Assembly (NCBI RefSeq): GCF_900312995.1
Contig: NZ_ONZI01000001.1
Location: 930,001 to 994,000, forward strand
Length of the DNA stretch: 64,000 nucleotides
Direction: 5' to 3'
From: Kushneria phyllosphaerae
GTDB taxonomy: Bacteria > Pseudomonadota > Gammaproteobacteria > Pseudomonadales > Halomonadaceae
This document shows positions 50,998-60,517 of this stretch, piece after piece. The stretch's first letter is position 1. Each line of letters opens with the position of its first letter. Made by a program: the position numbers and the translations under genes. The notes beneath the pieces were generated by a model that saw nothing but the letters and a program-made list of their open reading frames with translations, ran no database searches and was not told where the DNA came from.

Positions 50998-53900
50998 CCC
51001 AGAGCAATCGCATTTCGACAGGCGGGCGCATTGATCGCTCGCACGGCCTCGAGTTCAACTTCAACGGCCAGAGCTATCAGGGCTACGCCGGGGACACGCT
51101 GGCCTCTGCCCTGCTGGCCAATGGCGTCGACATCGTCAACCGCAGCTTCAAGTATTCCCGTGCCCGCGGCATCGTGGCCGCCGGCGCCGAAGAGCCCAAT
51201 GCTCTGGTACAGCTGGGTGCGCGCAAGGATACTCAGGTCCCCAACGTACGCTCCACGCAGCAGGCGCTTTACGATGGTCTGGTCGCGCGCAGCACCAACG
51301 GCTGGCCGAACGTTCAGCGTGACGTGATGAGCTGGGTCGGCAAGCTGGGCGGCAACTTCATGCCGCCGGGGTTCTACTACAAGACCTTCATGTCGCCGGC
51401 CTCGATGTGGATGACCTATGAGAAGTACATCCGCATGGGGGCAGGGCTTGGCCGTGCCCCGACCGAATCCGACCCGGACATCTATGACCATATGCATCAT
51501 CACTGCGATGTGCTGGTCATTGGTGCAGGCCCTGCCGGTCTGGCGGCGGCGCTGAGCGCTGCCCGTGGTGGCGCACGCGTCATCCTGTGTGATGAGCAGG
51601 AAGAAATGGGCGGTTCGCTGCTGGACAGTCGCGAAACGCTTGACGGTACTTCTCCCGTTGCCTGGATCGAAAAGACGATCAGCGAACTGGCCTCCATGGC
51701 GACCGTCACGCTGCTGCCGCGTACCACCGCCAACGGCTATCACGATCACAATTTTGTCACGCTGCACGAGCGCCGCACCGAGCATCTGGCCGATACCGCC
51801 AGTGATGCCGGTTTCCCGGGGCAGGCACGTGCCCGTTTGCACCGCGTGCGTGCCACGCGTGTGGTGCTGGCCAGCGGCACTCATGAGCGCCCGGTGGTCT
51901 ATGCCAACAACGACCTGCCCGGCAACATGGTCGCCGGTGCCGTGTCGACCTACATCCGTCGCTACGCGGTTGTACCCGGCAACAGTCTGGTGCTGACCAC
52001 CAGCAACGATCACGCCTATCGTGCCGCGCTGGACTGGCAGGAAGCGGGCCGCAAGGTCGTAGCCATCGTGGATGCGCGTGCCAATCCTGACGGTGACCTG
52101 GTACGCCAGGCCCGCGACAGTGGCATCCGCGTGATCACCGGCAGTGCGGTGATCGAAGCGAAGGGCACTCAGCGTGTCAGCGGCGCCCGCGTATCGGCGG
52201 TCGACCTGGATCATTTCGTGGTCACCGGCCGTATCGAGGATCTGGAGTGCGACACCATCGCAAGCTCCGGCGGCTACAGCCCGGTCGTTCACCTGTCGTC
52301 ACATACCGGCACGCGTCCGAAGTGGCACGAAGACATGCTGGGCTTTCTGCCCGGTGACGTGAAAGACATGATTTCAACCGGTGGCGTGGCCGGCCATTAC
52401 GCGCTGGGTGAGACGCTGGCCGATGGCGCTCGCGCCGGACGTCAGGCCGCCATCGACAGCGGGTTCGAGAATGCCGAAGAGCTCAAGCTGCCGGACATCA
52501 AGGAACGTCGCGACGGCCCGTCCTGCGCCCTCTATCAGGCGCCGCACGAAAAACAGGGGCTGCGGGCTCCCAAGCAATTCGTGGACATGCAAAACGATGT
52601 CACAGCGTCAGCCATCGAACTGGCCACGCGTGAAGGCTTCGAGTCCATCGAGCACGTCAAGCGCTACACCGCGTTGGGCTTTGGTACCGATCAGGGCAAG
52701 CTGGGCAACATCAATGGCATGGCCATTGCCGCTCGCTGCCTGGGTCGCTCGATTCCCGAGGTTGGCACTACGGTGTTTCGTCCCAACTACACGCCGATCA
52801 CCTTTGGTGCCATCGTGGGTCGTCACTGCGACGAGTTTTTTGATCCCAAGCGTTACACCGCGCTGCATCAGTGGCACGTTGAAAACGGTGCCGAATTCGA
52901 GGACGTGGGCCTCTGGAAGCGCCCCTGGTACTTCCCGCGCAATGCCAATGGTAAAAAGGAAAACATGCATGACGCCGTGGCGCGCGAGTGCCTCGCCGTG
53001 CGCGAAGGGGTCGGTATCCTGGATGCGTCAACGCTGGGTAAGATCGACATCCAGGGTCCGGATGCCCGTGAGTTCCTGGGTCGCGTCTATACCAACAAGT
53101 GGGCCAAGCTGGAGCCGGGTCGCGTTCGTTACGGCCTGATGTGCAAGGACGACGGCATGCTGATGGACGATGGCACCACCAGCTGTCTGGGGGACAACCA
53201 TTTTCTGATGACCACCACCACCGGTGGTGCGGCAGCCGTGCTGGAGTGGCTGGAGCTGTGGCACCAGACCGAATGGCCGGAGCTGCAGGTCTACTTCAAC
53301 TCGGTCACCGATCACTGGGCCACCATGACCGTGACCGGACCCGACGCGCGCAAGCTGATGTCGGAAGTTACCGACATCGACCTTGATCGCGAAAAGTTCA
53401 AGTTCATGGACTGGAAGGAAGGCAACGTGGCCGGGATCCCGGCGCGTGTGTTCCGTATCTCGTTCACCGGTGAACTGGCCTATGAGATCAACGTCCAGGC
53501 CAACTACGCCATGCACGTCTGGAAAACCCTGTTCGAGCACGGCGAGAAGTACAACCTGACGCCTTACGGCACGGAAACGATGCACGTACTGCGCGCCGAG
53601 AAGGGTCTGATCATCGTCGGTCAGGACACCGATGGCTCGGTGACGCCTGAAGATCTGGGCATGCACTGGGCGATTGGTTACGACAAGCCGTTCCACTGGA
53701 TCGGCAAGCGTGCCCTGAGCCGCCCGGACACCATGCGTGGTGACCGCAAGCAGCTCGTCGGTCTCAAGCCGAAGGATGCGAGCATCGTGCTGGAAGAGGG
53801 TGCCCAGATCGTGCTTGATCCCAACGAGTCGATCCCCATGACCATGATGGGACACGTCACCTCAAGCTATTACAGTCCGTCACTTAAAGGCAGCTTTGCG

Positions 53901-54035
53901 CTGGCTGTACTGAAAAACGGGCGCGAGCGCATGGGCGAGACTGTCTATCTGCCCATGTCCGATGGCAAGACGCATGAGGCTGAAGTCGTCAGCACCATCT
54001 TTATCGATCCCAAGGGAGAGCGCCAGAATGTCTGA
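50994..54035 (+). CDS. soxA: Sarcosine oxidase subunit alpha
   Basis: 1013 residues, full length. N-terminal [2Fe-2S]-like ubiquitin-fold region (LEFNFNGQSYQGYAGDTLAS), the NAD-binding domain CDVLVIGAGPAGLAAALSAA, then the C-terminal folate-binding GcvT-like domain from about residue 620 (GILDASTLGKIDIQGPDARE, YGLMCKDDGMLMDDGTTSCL, TGELAYEINVQANYAMHVWK, LGMHWAIGYDKPFHWIGKR). It binds NAD and THF and traps the methyl carbon as methylene-THF. Overlaps soxD and soxG. Confidence 0.95.
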   Translation: MTQSNRISTGGRIDRSHGLEFNFNGQSYQGYAGDTLASALLANGVDIVNRSFKYSRARGIVAAGAEEPNALVQLGARKDTQVPNVRSTQQALYDGLVARSTNGWPNVQRDVMSWVGKLGGNFMPPGFYYKTFMSPASMWMTYEKYIRMGAGLGRAPTESDPDIYDHMHHHCDVLVIGAGPAGLAAALSAARGGARVILCDEQEEMGGSLLDSRETLDGTSPVAWIEKTISELASMATVTLLPRTTANGYHDHNFVTLHERRTEHLADTASDAGFPGQARARLHRVRATRVVLASGTHERPVVYANNDLPGNMVAGAVSTYIRRYAVVPGNSLVLTTSNDHAYRAALDWQEAGRKVVAIVDARANPDGDLVRQARDSGIRVITGSAVIEAKGTQRVSGARVSAVDLDHFVVTGRIEDLECDTIASSGGYSPVVHLSSHTGTRPKWHEDMLGFLPGDVKDMISTGGVAGHYALGETLADGARAGRQAAIDSGFENAEELKLPDIKERRDGPSCALYQAPHEKQGLRAPKQFVDMQNDVTASAIELATREGFESIEHVKRYTALGFGTDQGKLGNINGMAIAARCLGRSIPEVGTTVFRPNYTPITFGAIVGRHCDEFFDPKRYTALHQWHVENGAEFEDVGLWKRPWYFPRNANGKKENMHDAVARECLAVREGVGILDASTLGKIDIQGPDAREFLGRVYTNKWAKLEPGRVRYGLMCKDDGMLMDDGTTSCLGDNHFLMTTTTGGAAAVLEWLELWHQTEWPELQVYFNSVTDHWATMTVTGPDARKLMSEVTDIDLDREKFKFMDWKEGNVAGIPARVFRISFTGELAYEINVQANYAMHVWKTLFEHGEKYNLTPYGTETMHVLRAEKGLIIVGQDTDGSVTPEDLGMHWAIGYDKPFHWIGKRALSRPDTMRGDRKQLVGLKPKDASIVLEEGAQIVLDPNESIPMTMMGHVTSSYYSPSLKGSFALAVLKNGRERMGETVYLPMSDGKTHEAEVVSTIFIDPKGERQNV

Positions 54036-54663
54036 CGTCAAGGAATTCGAGACCCGCCCGGCCGACGATTCGAAGGCGGAGTCACCGCTGGCATGGTCGC
54101 TGCACGAGCAGAAATCGCTGCCGCATGCTTCTAACCCGGGGGTCATCCTGAGCGAGAAGCCCTTTCTGGGCCATCTGATCCTGCGTGGCGGTGCCATCGT
54201 CATGGATGAGGCAGTGCGTGAGGTCATGGGCATGGCTCTGCCGGCACGCCCGCTGGCGCTGGTGAGTGACGACAGCGGTGAGCGCTCGATCCAGTGGCTG
54301 TCGCCCGACGAGTGGCTGGTCATTGTGCCCGGCGGTGAGGAGTTCGCGCTGGAGCAGAAACTGCGCCAGTCGCTGGGACAGTCGCATTTCAGCATCGTCA
54401 ATGTCGGTGGCGGTCAGACCGTCCTGTCTCTGAAGGGAAAGGCATCGCGCGACGTGCTCATGAAGTCCATTTCCTATGATGTGCACGAAGAGGTGTTTCC
54501 GGTCGGCAAGGGCGTGTCCACGGTCTTTGCCAAGGCCACCGTCATCCTGCGCAGGCCGGAAGAAGATGGCTGGGAGCTGGTGATTCGTCGAAGCTTCGCC
54601 GATTACTGCTATCGCTGGCTGCTCGACGCCGCAAAAGAGTATGGCGTCAGCGTCACACGATAA
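54028..54663 (+). CDS. soxG: Sarcosine oxidase subunit gamma
   Basis: 211 residues from the ATG at 54028, overlapping the end of soxA by eight bases, with GGGAGAG upstream. ILRGGAIVMDEAVREVMG, WLSPDEWLVIVPGGEEFALE, VNVGGGQTVLSLKGKASRDV and VLMKSISYDVHEEVFPVGKG are the family blocks; RRSFADYCYRWLLDAAKEYG ends it. Folate-domain-like structural subunit of the heterotetramer. Confidence 0.9.
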   Translation: MSDVKEFETRPADDSKAESPLAWSLHEQKSLPHASNPGVILSEKPFLGHLILRGGAIVMDEAVREVMGMALPARPLALVSDDSGERSIQWLSPDEWLVIVPGGEEFALEQKLRQSLGQSHFSIVNVGGGQTVLSLKGKASRDVLMKSISYDVHEEVFPVGKGVSTVFAKATVILRRPEEDGWELVIRRSFADYCYRWLLDAAKEYGVSVTR

Positions 54664-54676
54664 GTCCTGATGAGAG

Positions 54677-54706
54677 GGCCGGGGGCACATGCTCCCGGCC
54701 TTTTTT
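54677..54706 (+). terminator. Terminator after soxG
   Basis: GGCCGGGGGC and GCTCCCGGCC pair (one wobble) around ACAT, followed by six T residues. purU starts 83 bases beyond, so it may have its own promoter or depend on read-through. Confidence 0.88.
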
Positions 54707-54788
54707 CATCCGTGCTATCGCCTGGCCGCTCTAACCATCGTCTGCTCCAACCGTCATCTGCTCTATTACCCACAACAAGAGAAATGCC

Positions 54789-55655
54789 ATGACCCGAACC
54801 GCTGATACCTGGATCCTTGCGGCGCAGTGCCCCAGCATTTTGGGCACCGTGGATGTCGTCACGCGCTTTCTCAAGGAGCAGCGCTGCTACATCACGGAGC
54901 TCAGCTCTTTTGATGATCGATTGACCGAAGGCTTTTTCATCCGCGCCGAGTTTCGCCCGCTGGAAGATGACTTCAGCGCTGAGGCCTTTGAAAGAGATTT
55001 CGGTGAGCGTGCGGTCGAGTTCGACATGTCATTTGAACTGACGCCGCCCAACAAGCGCACCAAAGTCGTGATCATGGTCTCAAAGGCCGATCACTGTTTA
55101 AACGATCTGCTGTATCGCTACCGTACCCATCAGCTGCCGATGGAGATCTGTGCGGTCGTCTCCAACCATCCCGACCTCGAGCCGCTGGCCCAGTGGCACG
55201 GCCTGCCCTGGTATCACCTGCCGGTCACCCCGGAGACCCGCGAACAGCAGGAACAGCAGATTCTCGACATCATCGAGCGCACCGATGCCGAGCTGGTCAT
55301 TCTGGCGCGCTACATGCAGGTCCTGTCAGCGCACATGTGTGACGTGCTGGCCGGAAGGGCCATCAATATCCACCATTCCCTGCTGCCCGGTTTCAAGGGG
55401 GCCAAACCCTACCATCAGGCCTACGAGAAGGGCGTCAAGCTGGTGGGCGCCACAGCGCACTACATCAACAATGACCTGGATGAAGGACCTATCATTGCTC
55501 AGGGTGTCGAGACAGTCGACCATGCCCACTATCCGGAAGATCTGGTCGCCAAGGGGCGTGACATCGAGTGTCTGACCCTGTCACGCGCGATTGGCTATCA
55601 CCTCGAACGTCGCGTGTTTCTCTATTCGGGACGTACGGTCGTACTCGGCCACTGA
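54789..55655 (+). CDS. purU: Formyltetrahydrofolate deformylase
   Basis: 288 residues. N-terminal ACT domain (CPSILGTVDVVTRFLKEQRC, then DDRLTEGFFIRAEF) and C-terminal formyltransferase-like domain with VVIMVSKADHCLNDLLYRYR, VVSNHPDLEPLAQWHGLPWY, LILARYMQVLS-like VILARYMQVLSAHMCDVLAG and the catalytic HHSLLPGFKGAKPYHQAYE. It releases formate from 10-formyl-THF, regenerating THF for sarcosine oxidase. Placement after soxG fits C1 balancing during betaine growth. Confidence 0.93.
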   Translation: MTRTADTWILAAQCPSILGTVDVVTRFLKEQRCYITELSSFDDRLTEGFFIRAEFRPLEDDFSAEAFERDFGERAVEFDMSFELTPPNKRTKVVIMVSKADHCLNDLLYRYRTHQLPMEICAVVSNHPDLEPLAQWHGLPWYHLPVTPETREQQEQQILDIIERTDAELVILARYMQVLSAHMCDVLAGRAINIHHSLLPGFKGAKPYHQAYEKGVKLVGATAHYINNDLDEGPIIAQGVETVDHAHYPEDLVAKGRDIECLTLSRAIGYHLERRVFLYSGRTVVLGH

Positions 55656-55998
55656 CGAATATGCGGTCCTGGGTCAGGACCGCGTCTTGATGAGGCTGTG
55701 GGGCTGCTTTGCAGGATTTTTCCAGACGCAGGCCCCGCTACCGACTATCCCTTTTGAGTCATTCCGTGTCAGCCTGGCAGGGCCACCCGCGCAATTTCGC
55801 TCGCTTTTCTTTCCATGCCTTCCCACCTATTTTGTGCATGATTCAACTTCAGGATGGCAAGAGCGATATAAGCGCTCAGCATTTGCCTGCCATTGCCGTT
55901 AAAACCTGAAGAGCGTTCAGAACATATTGTTCTAAAGGCGACGATGTTGCTGTCAAACGTCTTCTTCGGCGACTGATCATCCTTGTAGCAGGGCTGCC
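55656..55998. other. Intergenic region after purU
   Basis: 343 bases. A perfect 9-bp hairpin (GCGGTCCTG / CAGGACCGC, 55663-55683, loop GGT) lies just after the purU stop but lacks a T-run. The rest should carry the promoter of the sensor kinase gene. No small gene is convincing. Confidence 0.5.
55663..55683 (+). terminator. Hairpin after purU
   Basis: A perfect 9-bp stem with a 3-base loop eight bases after the stop codon, followed by GTCTT rather than a T-run. Possible terminator or 3'-end stabiliser. Confidence 0.4.
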
Positions 55999-58900
55999 AT
56001 GCAGATCAATAAAAAAGCCTCCTCTCTCTATACCAATCGCTGGGCGATTCTTAGTCTGATCGCTGGCGTAATGCTCAGTGTGGCGGCCAGCATCGCCACG
56101 GCCAACTTCAACCATCAGCAGGCTGAGCAAGCAGCCATCGCGGCTGCAGAAAAAACCGCTGATGCCGTGCTCAGCCGTCTAAAGCTTTACGAATATGGGT
56201 TGCGAGGGGCTCGTGGCGCGATTCAGAGCATGGGGGAAGGAGGCATTAGCCGTGAGCACTTCGATAGTTACAGCCGCACCCGTGATGTCGACAAGGAATT
56301 CCCTGGCGCGCGAGGGTTCGGCTTTATTCGCCGCGTTGCGCGTCAGGATGAAGCAAGTTTTCTCGCTCGTGCACGGGCCGATGGCTGGCCTGATTTTACG
56401 ATCCGCGAGCTCGCCCCGCATGATGCAGAGCGTTATGTCATTGAGTACATCAGTGAGGTCGAACGCAATCGGGCAGCTGTTGGTCTGGATATCGCGTCTG
56501 AAGCCAATCGCAGGCAGGCCGCATTGTCTGCCATGCGCAGCGGAGAGGTACGGCTAAGTGGGCCCATTACGCTTGTGCAGGCGACGGGTTTGCCCCAGCA
56601 GTCCTTTTTGATTCTCATGCCGATCTACCGTGGCGGCGTCACGCCAGAGACGGTCGCAGCGCGCGAAGCGCAGGCGTTTGGCTGGAGCTACGCCCCCCTG
56701 ATTACCGATGAAGTGCTCGATAGCCTGAACACGCGGGAAAGGGCCATCAGCCTGACGCTGAGTGACACCACCGACCCCACGGACCGCGTCGAGTTTTATC
56801 ACTCGATCGATGAAGCGTCCCGGGAAGTCGTGTTTTCACACACGACGGAGCGCGATGTCTTTGGCCGTCACTGGCAGCTGCAGTTTGATGTGCATCCCTT
56901 GTTTGTTGACCAGTTGCGCCAGCTCTCGCCCTGGCTGGTGTTGAGTATCGGTCTCATGCTGACGGGGCTACTGTCGTGTCTGCTCGGCTTGCTGAATATC
57001 AGCCGAACACGGCAGGTGCAGGTTATCTCGGAGCAAAAAAAACTGGCCGCCATTGTCGAGAGTTCGGTCGACGGGATCATCGGCAAGGACCTTGATGGGA
57101 CGGTAACCAGCTGGAACAAGGGCGCTGAGGTTCTGTTTGGTTTTAGTACCGAAGAGGCGATCGGACGACGCCTCGTTGATCTTATGGTTCCCGAAGACCA
57201 GCAGACCGAGGAAGCAGAGATACTGGCCACTATCTGCGATGGCCGCCCTGTTTCCGGCTTAAATACGCTGCGTCAGCACAAAAATCGGCAGCTGATTCCC
57301 GTTTCGATTACGGCATCGCCTATTCTGGACTCCAGCGGGAAGATTGTGGGTGTCTCAAAAACAGTGCGAGATATTTCTCAACAGGTTGAGGCAGAGAAAA
57401 GAATTCACGAGCTCAACAGCAACCTGGAAGCTCAGGTGGCGGATCGTACCGAAAGGCTCCACGGCCTCAATCAACTGCTGGGCAATGTCCTGCACTCGGC
57501 CTCCGAGGTTGCCATCATCGCCACGGACCGCGATGGCCTCATTCGCATTTTCAATACTGGCGCCGAGCGAATGCTGGGATATAACGCGGCGGACCTGGTC
57601 GATCGGGGCAACCTGATCGACTTTCATCTGCGTGAAGAGATTGCTATTCACTCGCGTGAATTGATGTCCGAGACAGGCCGGGTCATGGAGGGCTTGCAGG
57701 TCCTGGTGTACAAGGCTGAGCTCAACGATGCTGAAACCAGAGAGTGGACCTATGTCCGCAAGGATGGCTCGACTCTGCCGGTTTCCGTGGTGATCACGGC
57801 CATGCGGGATGAGCAGGGGATATGTACCGGTTATCTGGGCATCGCCATTGATCTGACCTCGCGCAAGGCCTCCGAAGCCGCCCTCGTACTGGCCCGGGAT
57901 CAACTGTTGATGGCGGCCGAAGCGGCCGAGCTTGGTATCTGGTCATGGACGCCCGCCGATAACGCCTTGACCTGGAATGACCGCATGTTCGACATCTTCG
58001 CCTGGCCCCTCGAACTGCGCAGAGCCGGAGTGACCTATGAGCACTGGCGTTCTCGAGTGCACCCGGACGATATCGAGAGAGTCGAGAACATGCTGGAACG
58101 AACGATAACGCAAGGGGCCAGGTTTGATCCCGTCTTCCGCGTCGTGCGCCCCGATGGAAGTGAGTGCTTCGTACAGGCCGGCGCTCATATTGAGCGCGAT
58201 GCCATGGGCGTCACGCTCAGGGTCACCGGCATCAACCGCGATATCACCGCTCAGCGCGAGCTGGAGTCACGTTTGCTGTATGCCAAGGAGCAGGCGGATG
58301 CCTCCAGCGCCGCCAAGTCCAATTTCCTTGCCAACATGAGCCACGAAATTCGTACGCCGATGAACGCCGTGCTGGGTATGCTGCACCTGGTACAGAACAC
58401 GGAGTTGAGCACTCGCCAGCTGGATTATGTCAGCAAGGCAGAGATCGCGGCGAAATCGCTGCTGAGCTTGCTCAACGATATCCTCGACTATTCCAAGATT
58501 GAAGCCGGCAAGTTACTGCTGGATGAACATGCCTTTGAGCTGGAACCCCTGATGCGTGATCTGGCGGTGGTGCTGTCAGGCAATCAGGGTGACAAATCGG
58601 TCGAAGTCCTGTTCGACCTGGACCCACAACTGCCCTGTACATTGATCGGCGACAGCCAGCGTTTGCAGCAGGTGCTGATCAACCTGGCCGGCAATGCGCT
58701 CAAATTCACCCACACGGGTCAGGTGATTGTCCGAGTGAAAAAGCTGCAGCGCCGAGGCGAAGCGCTGCAGGTTCGCATTGAAGTGACCGATACCGGTATC
58801 GGGATCAGCCCCGACCAGCTGACACGCATTTTCGATAGTTTTACCCAGGCAGAGGCTTCCACTACCCGGCGTTTTGGTGGTACTGGATTGGGATTGGTGA

Positions 58901-60507
58901 TTTCCAGACGGTTGATCAACCTGATGGGCAGCGAGTTGCAGGTCAGCAGCGAGATAGGGGTCGGTAGTCGATTCTGGTTTGACCTCGAGCTGGCTATGAC
59001 TGAAATAACGCCCCTGCGTGTTTCATGCCCAGGCGCTGATCGCCCAATGCGTCTTCTGGTCGCAGACGACAATGAGGTCGCCGGCCTTCTTCAGGTACAC
59101 ATGGTACAGGCTTTGGGGTGGCAGGCCGATCTGGTGCACAACGGCCTGCAGGCGGTGGAGCGGGCACAACAGATGCAGCAGGCGGGCAAGAGCTACGATG
59201 TCATTTTGATGGATTGGAAAATGCCAACCATGGATGGCCTGAGCGCCGCGAGCCTGATTCGCCAGCAAAGCCCGGCACAACATTCGCCCATGATCATCAT
59301 GATTACGGCCTATGGGCGCGAGGTGTTGAGCGATGCCCGTCAGGAGGGCGAGGTCCCTTTTGCGGGCTTTTTGAGCAAGCCGATAACGCCTTTACAGCTG
59401 GCGAGTACCATCCACGGACTATTGGATGAAAATCAGGCGCCTGAACCGTCAGTCGCCAGTCGGCGCGCGGCGCAGCCCCGGCGTCTGGCCGGGCTGCGTT
59501 TGCTGGTGGTGGAGGACAATATGCTCAATCGTCAGGTCGCCTTCGAGCTGTTACAGGGGGAGGGCGCTCAGGTCACTCTTGCCGAAGGGGGAATTGAAGG
59601 CGTACAGCAGGCCACCAGTAACGCGGAGGCGTTTGATGCGGTGCTGATGGATATTCAGATGCCCGATATCGATGGTCTGGAAGCTACCCGCCGGATCCGT
59701 CTGGATGCCGCAAGAGGGTCGGTAAAAATCATCGCCATGACGGCCAATGCTTCCAGTTCGGATGAAAAGGCCTGTCTGGCGGCGGGCATGAATGACCATC
59801 TGGGCAAGCCCATTGATCTGGAAAAAATGGTGGCCACATTGTTGCGCCATACCGGCCGGGCCAGTGTTGACCCCGTGGTGGTGCAGACGCCGGCAGCGTC
59901 GCAGGATTCGGTATTGGAGCCCATCGACGCGATCGATCGACGTTTCGGCGGTAACCGTGAACTGATTCGCAACGTGTTGAGCAGTTTTGCTCAGGACCAG
60001 AAAAAGCAGCTCGTGCTCCTGCAGGATCACATGGCGCAATATGACGCCACCGGTGCCGCCTTCGTGTTGCATGCCATCAAGGGCGGCAGTGCGAATATGG
60101 GCGCGCGGTCACTTTCGCAAATGGCCGGGGAGCTGGAGCATCGCCTGCGCCATGATGATGACGCCAGTGTGAAAGCGCTATTGGCCGATACTTCGTTGAT
60201 TGAAGAGCTAACCAGCGTTTTGCGCACCAGTGTCGAAAGGTTGAAAGAAGCGTTTGATCTACCGCCCGGTCAACCCTCGCCTGCCGGTGCTGACTCGCTG
60301 CCCAGTGCGCAATGGAAAGAGGCAATGAAAATGATTCTGCAGCTGTTGAAAGACGGTAACATGCAGGCCATTGAGCAAAGCGAAGCATTGCAGACGAGAA
60401 CCCCACAAGCGCTGAAGCCCGGATTTGATGCCTTTGTGGATCTGGTCAGGTCGCTGGACTTTGCGGCCTCCATACCGGCTGGTCAGAAGTTGCTGGATTC
60501 GGCATGA
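55999..60507 (+). CDS. CHASE-PAS hybrid sensor histidine kinase with two receivers and Hpt
   Basis: 1502 residues. Order: helix 1 (ILSLIAGVMLSVAASIATA), periplasmic CHASE domain (about 60-280; GARGAIQSMGEGGISREHF, PGARGFGFIRRVARQDEA, NFxR-like QATGLPQQSFLILMPIY), helix 2 (PWLVLSIGLMLTGLLSCLLG), three PAS regions (about 350-460, 495-615, 640-760), HisKA with His782 in NFLANMSHEIRTPMNAVLGM, HATPase with NLAGNALKFTHTG and GTGLGLVISRRL, receiver 1 (Asp1072 in VILMDWKMPTMDG), receiver 2 (Asp1218 in AVLMDIQMPDIDG) and Hpt with His1358 in LHAIKGGSANMG. A phosphorelay sensor of the CHASE type; ligand unknown. The GGDEF response regulator 10 bases downstream is its likely output. Confidence 0.92.
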   Translation: MQINKKASSLYTNRWAILSLIAGVMLSVAASIATANFNHQQAEQAAIAAAEKTADAVLSRLKLYEYGLRGARGAIQSMGEGGISREHFDSYSRTRDVDKEFPGARGFGFIRRVARQDEASFLARARADGWPDFTIRELAPHDAERYVIEYISEVERNRAAVGLDIASEANRRQAALSAMRSGEVRLSGPITLVQATGLPQQSFLILMPIYRGGVTPETVAAREAQAFGWSYAPLITDEVLDSLNTRERAISLTLSDTTDPTDRVEFYHSIDEASREVVFSHTTERDVFGRHWQLQFDVHPLFVDQLRQLSPWLVLSIGLMLTGLLSCLLGLLNISRTRQVQVISEQKKLAAIVESSVDGIIGKDLDGTVTSWNKGAEVLFGFSTEEAIGRRLVDLMVPEDQQTEEAEILATICDGRPVSGLNTLRQHKNRQLIPVSITASPILDSSGKIVGVSKTVRDISQQVEAEKRIHELNSNLEAQVADRTERLHGLNQLLGNVLHSASEVAIIATDRDGLIRIFNTGAERMLGYNAADLVDRGNLIDFHLREEIAIHSRELMSETGRVMEGLQVLVYKAELNDAETREWTYVRKDGSTLPVSVVITAMRDEQGICTGYLGIAIDLTSRKASEAALVLARDQLLMAAEAAELGIWSWTPADNALTWNDRMFDIFAWPLELRRAGVTYEHWRSRVHPDDIERVENMLERTITQGARFDPVFRVVRPDGSECFVQAGAHIERDAMGVTLRVTGINRDITAQRELESRLLYAKEQADASSAAKSNFLANMSHEIRTPMNAVLGMLHLVQNTELSTRQLDYVSKAEIAAKSLLSLLNDILDYSKIEAGKLLLDEHAFELEPLMRDLAVVLSGNQGDKSVEVLFDLDPQLPCTLIGDSQRLQQVLINLAGNALKFTHTGQVIVRVKKLQRRGEALQVRIEVTDTGIGISPDQLTRIFDSFTQAEASTTRRFGGTGLGLVISRRLINLMGSELQVSSEIGVGSRFWFDLELAMTEITPLRVSCPGADRPMRLLVADDNEVAGLLQVHMVQALGWQADLVHNGLQAVERAQQMQQAGKSYDVILMDWKMPTMDGLSAASLIRQQSPAQHSPMIIMITAYGREVLSDARQEGEVPFAGFLSKPITPLQLASTIHGLLDENQAPEPSVASRRAAQPRRLAGLRLLVVEDNMLNRQVAFELLQGEGAQVTLAEGGIEGVQQATSNAEAFDAVLMDIQMPDIDGLEATRRIRLDAARGSVKIIAMTANASSSDEKACLAAGMNDHLGKPIDLEKMVATLLRHTGRASVDPVVVQTPAASQDSVLEPIDAIDRRFGGNRELIRNVLSSFAQDQKKQLVLLQDHMAQYDATGAAFVLHAIKGGSANMGARSLSQMAGELEHRLRHDDDASVKALLADTSLIEELTSVLRTSVERLKEAFDLPPGQPSPAGADSLPSAQWKEAMKMILQLLKDGNMQAIEQSEALQTRTPQALKPGFDAFVDLVRSLDFAASIPAGQKLLDSA

Positions 60508-60517
60508 GGAATGATGA

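Noticed and set aside
50853-52292. A 479-codon minus-strand frame opposite soxA
   Set aside because: Shadow of soxA, low-complexity composition rich in His/Arg/Gly, no family match.
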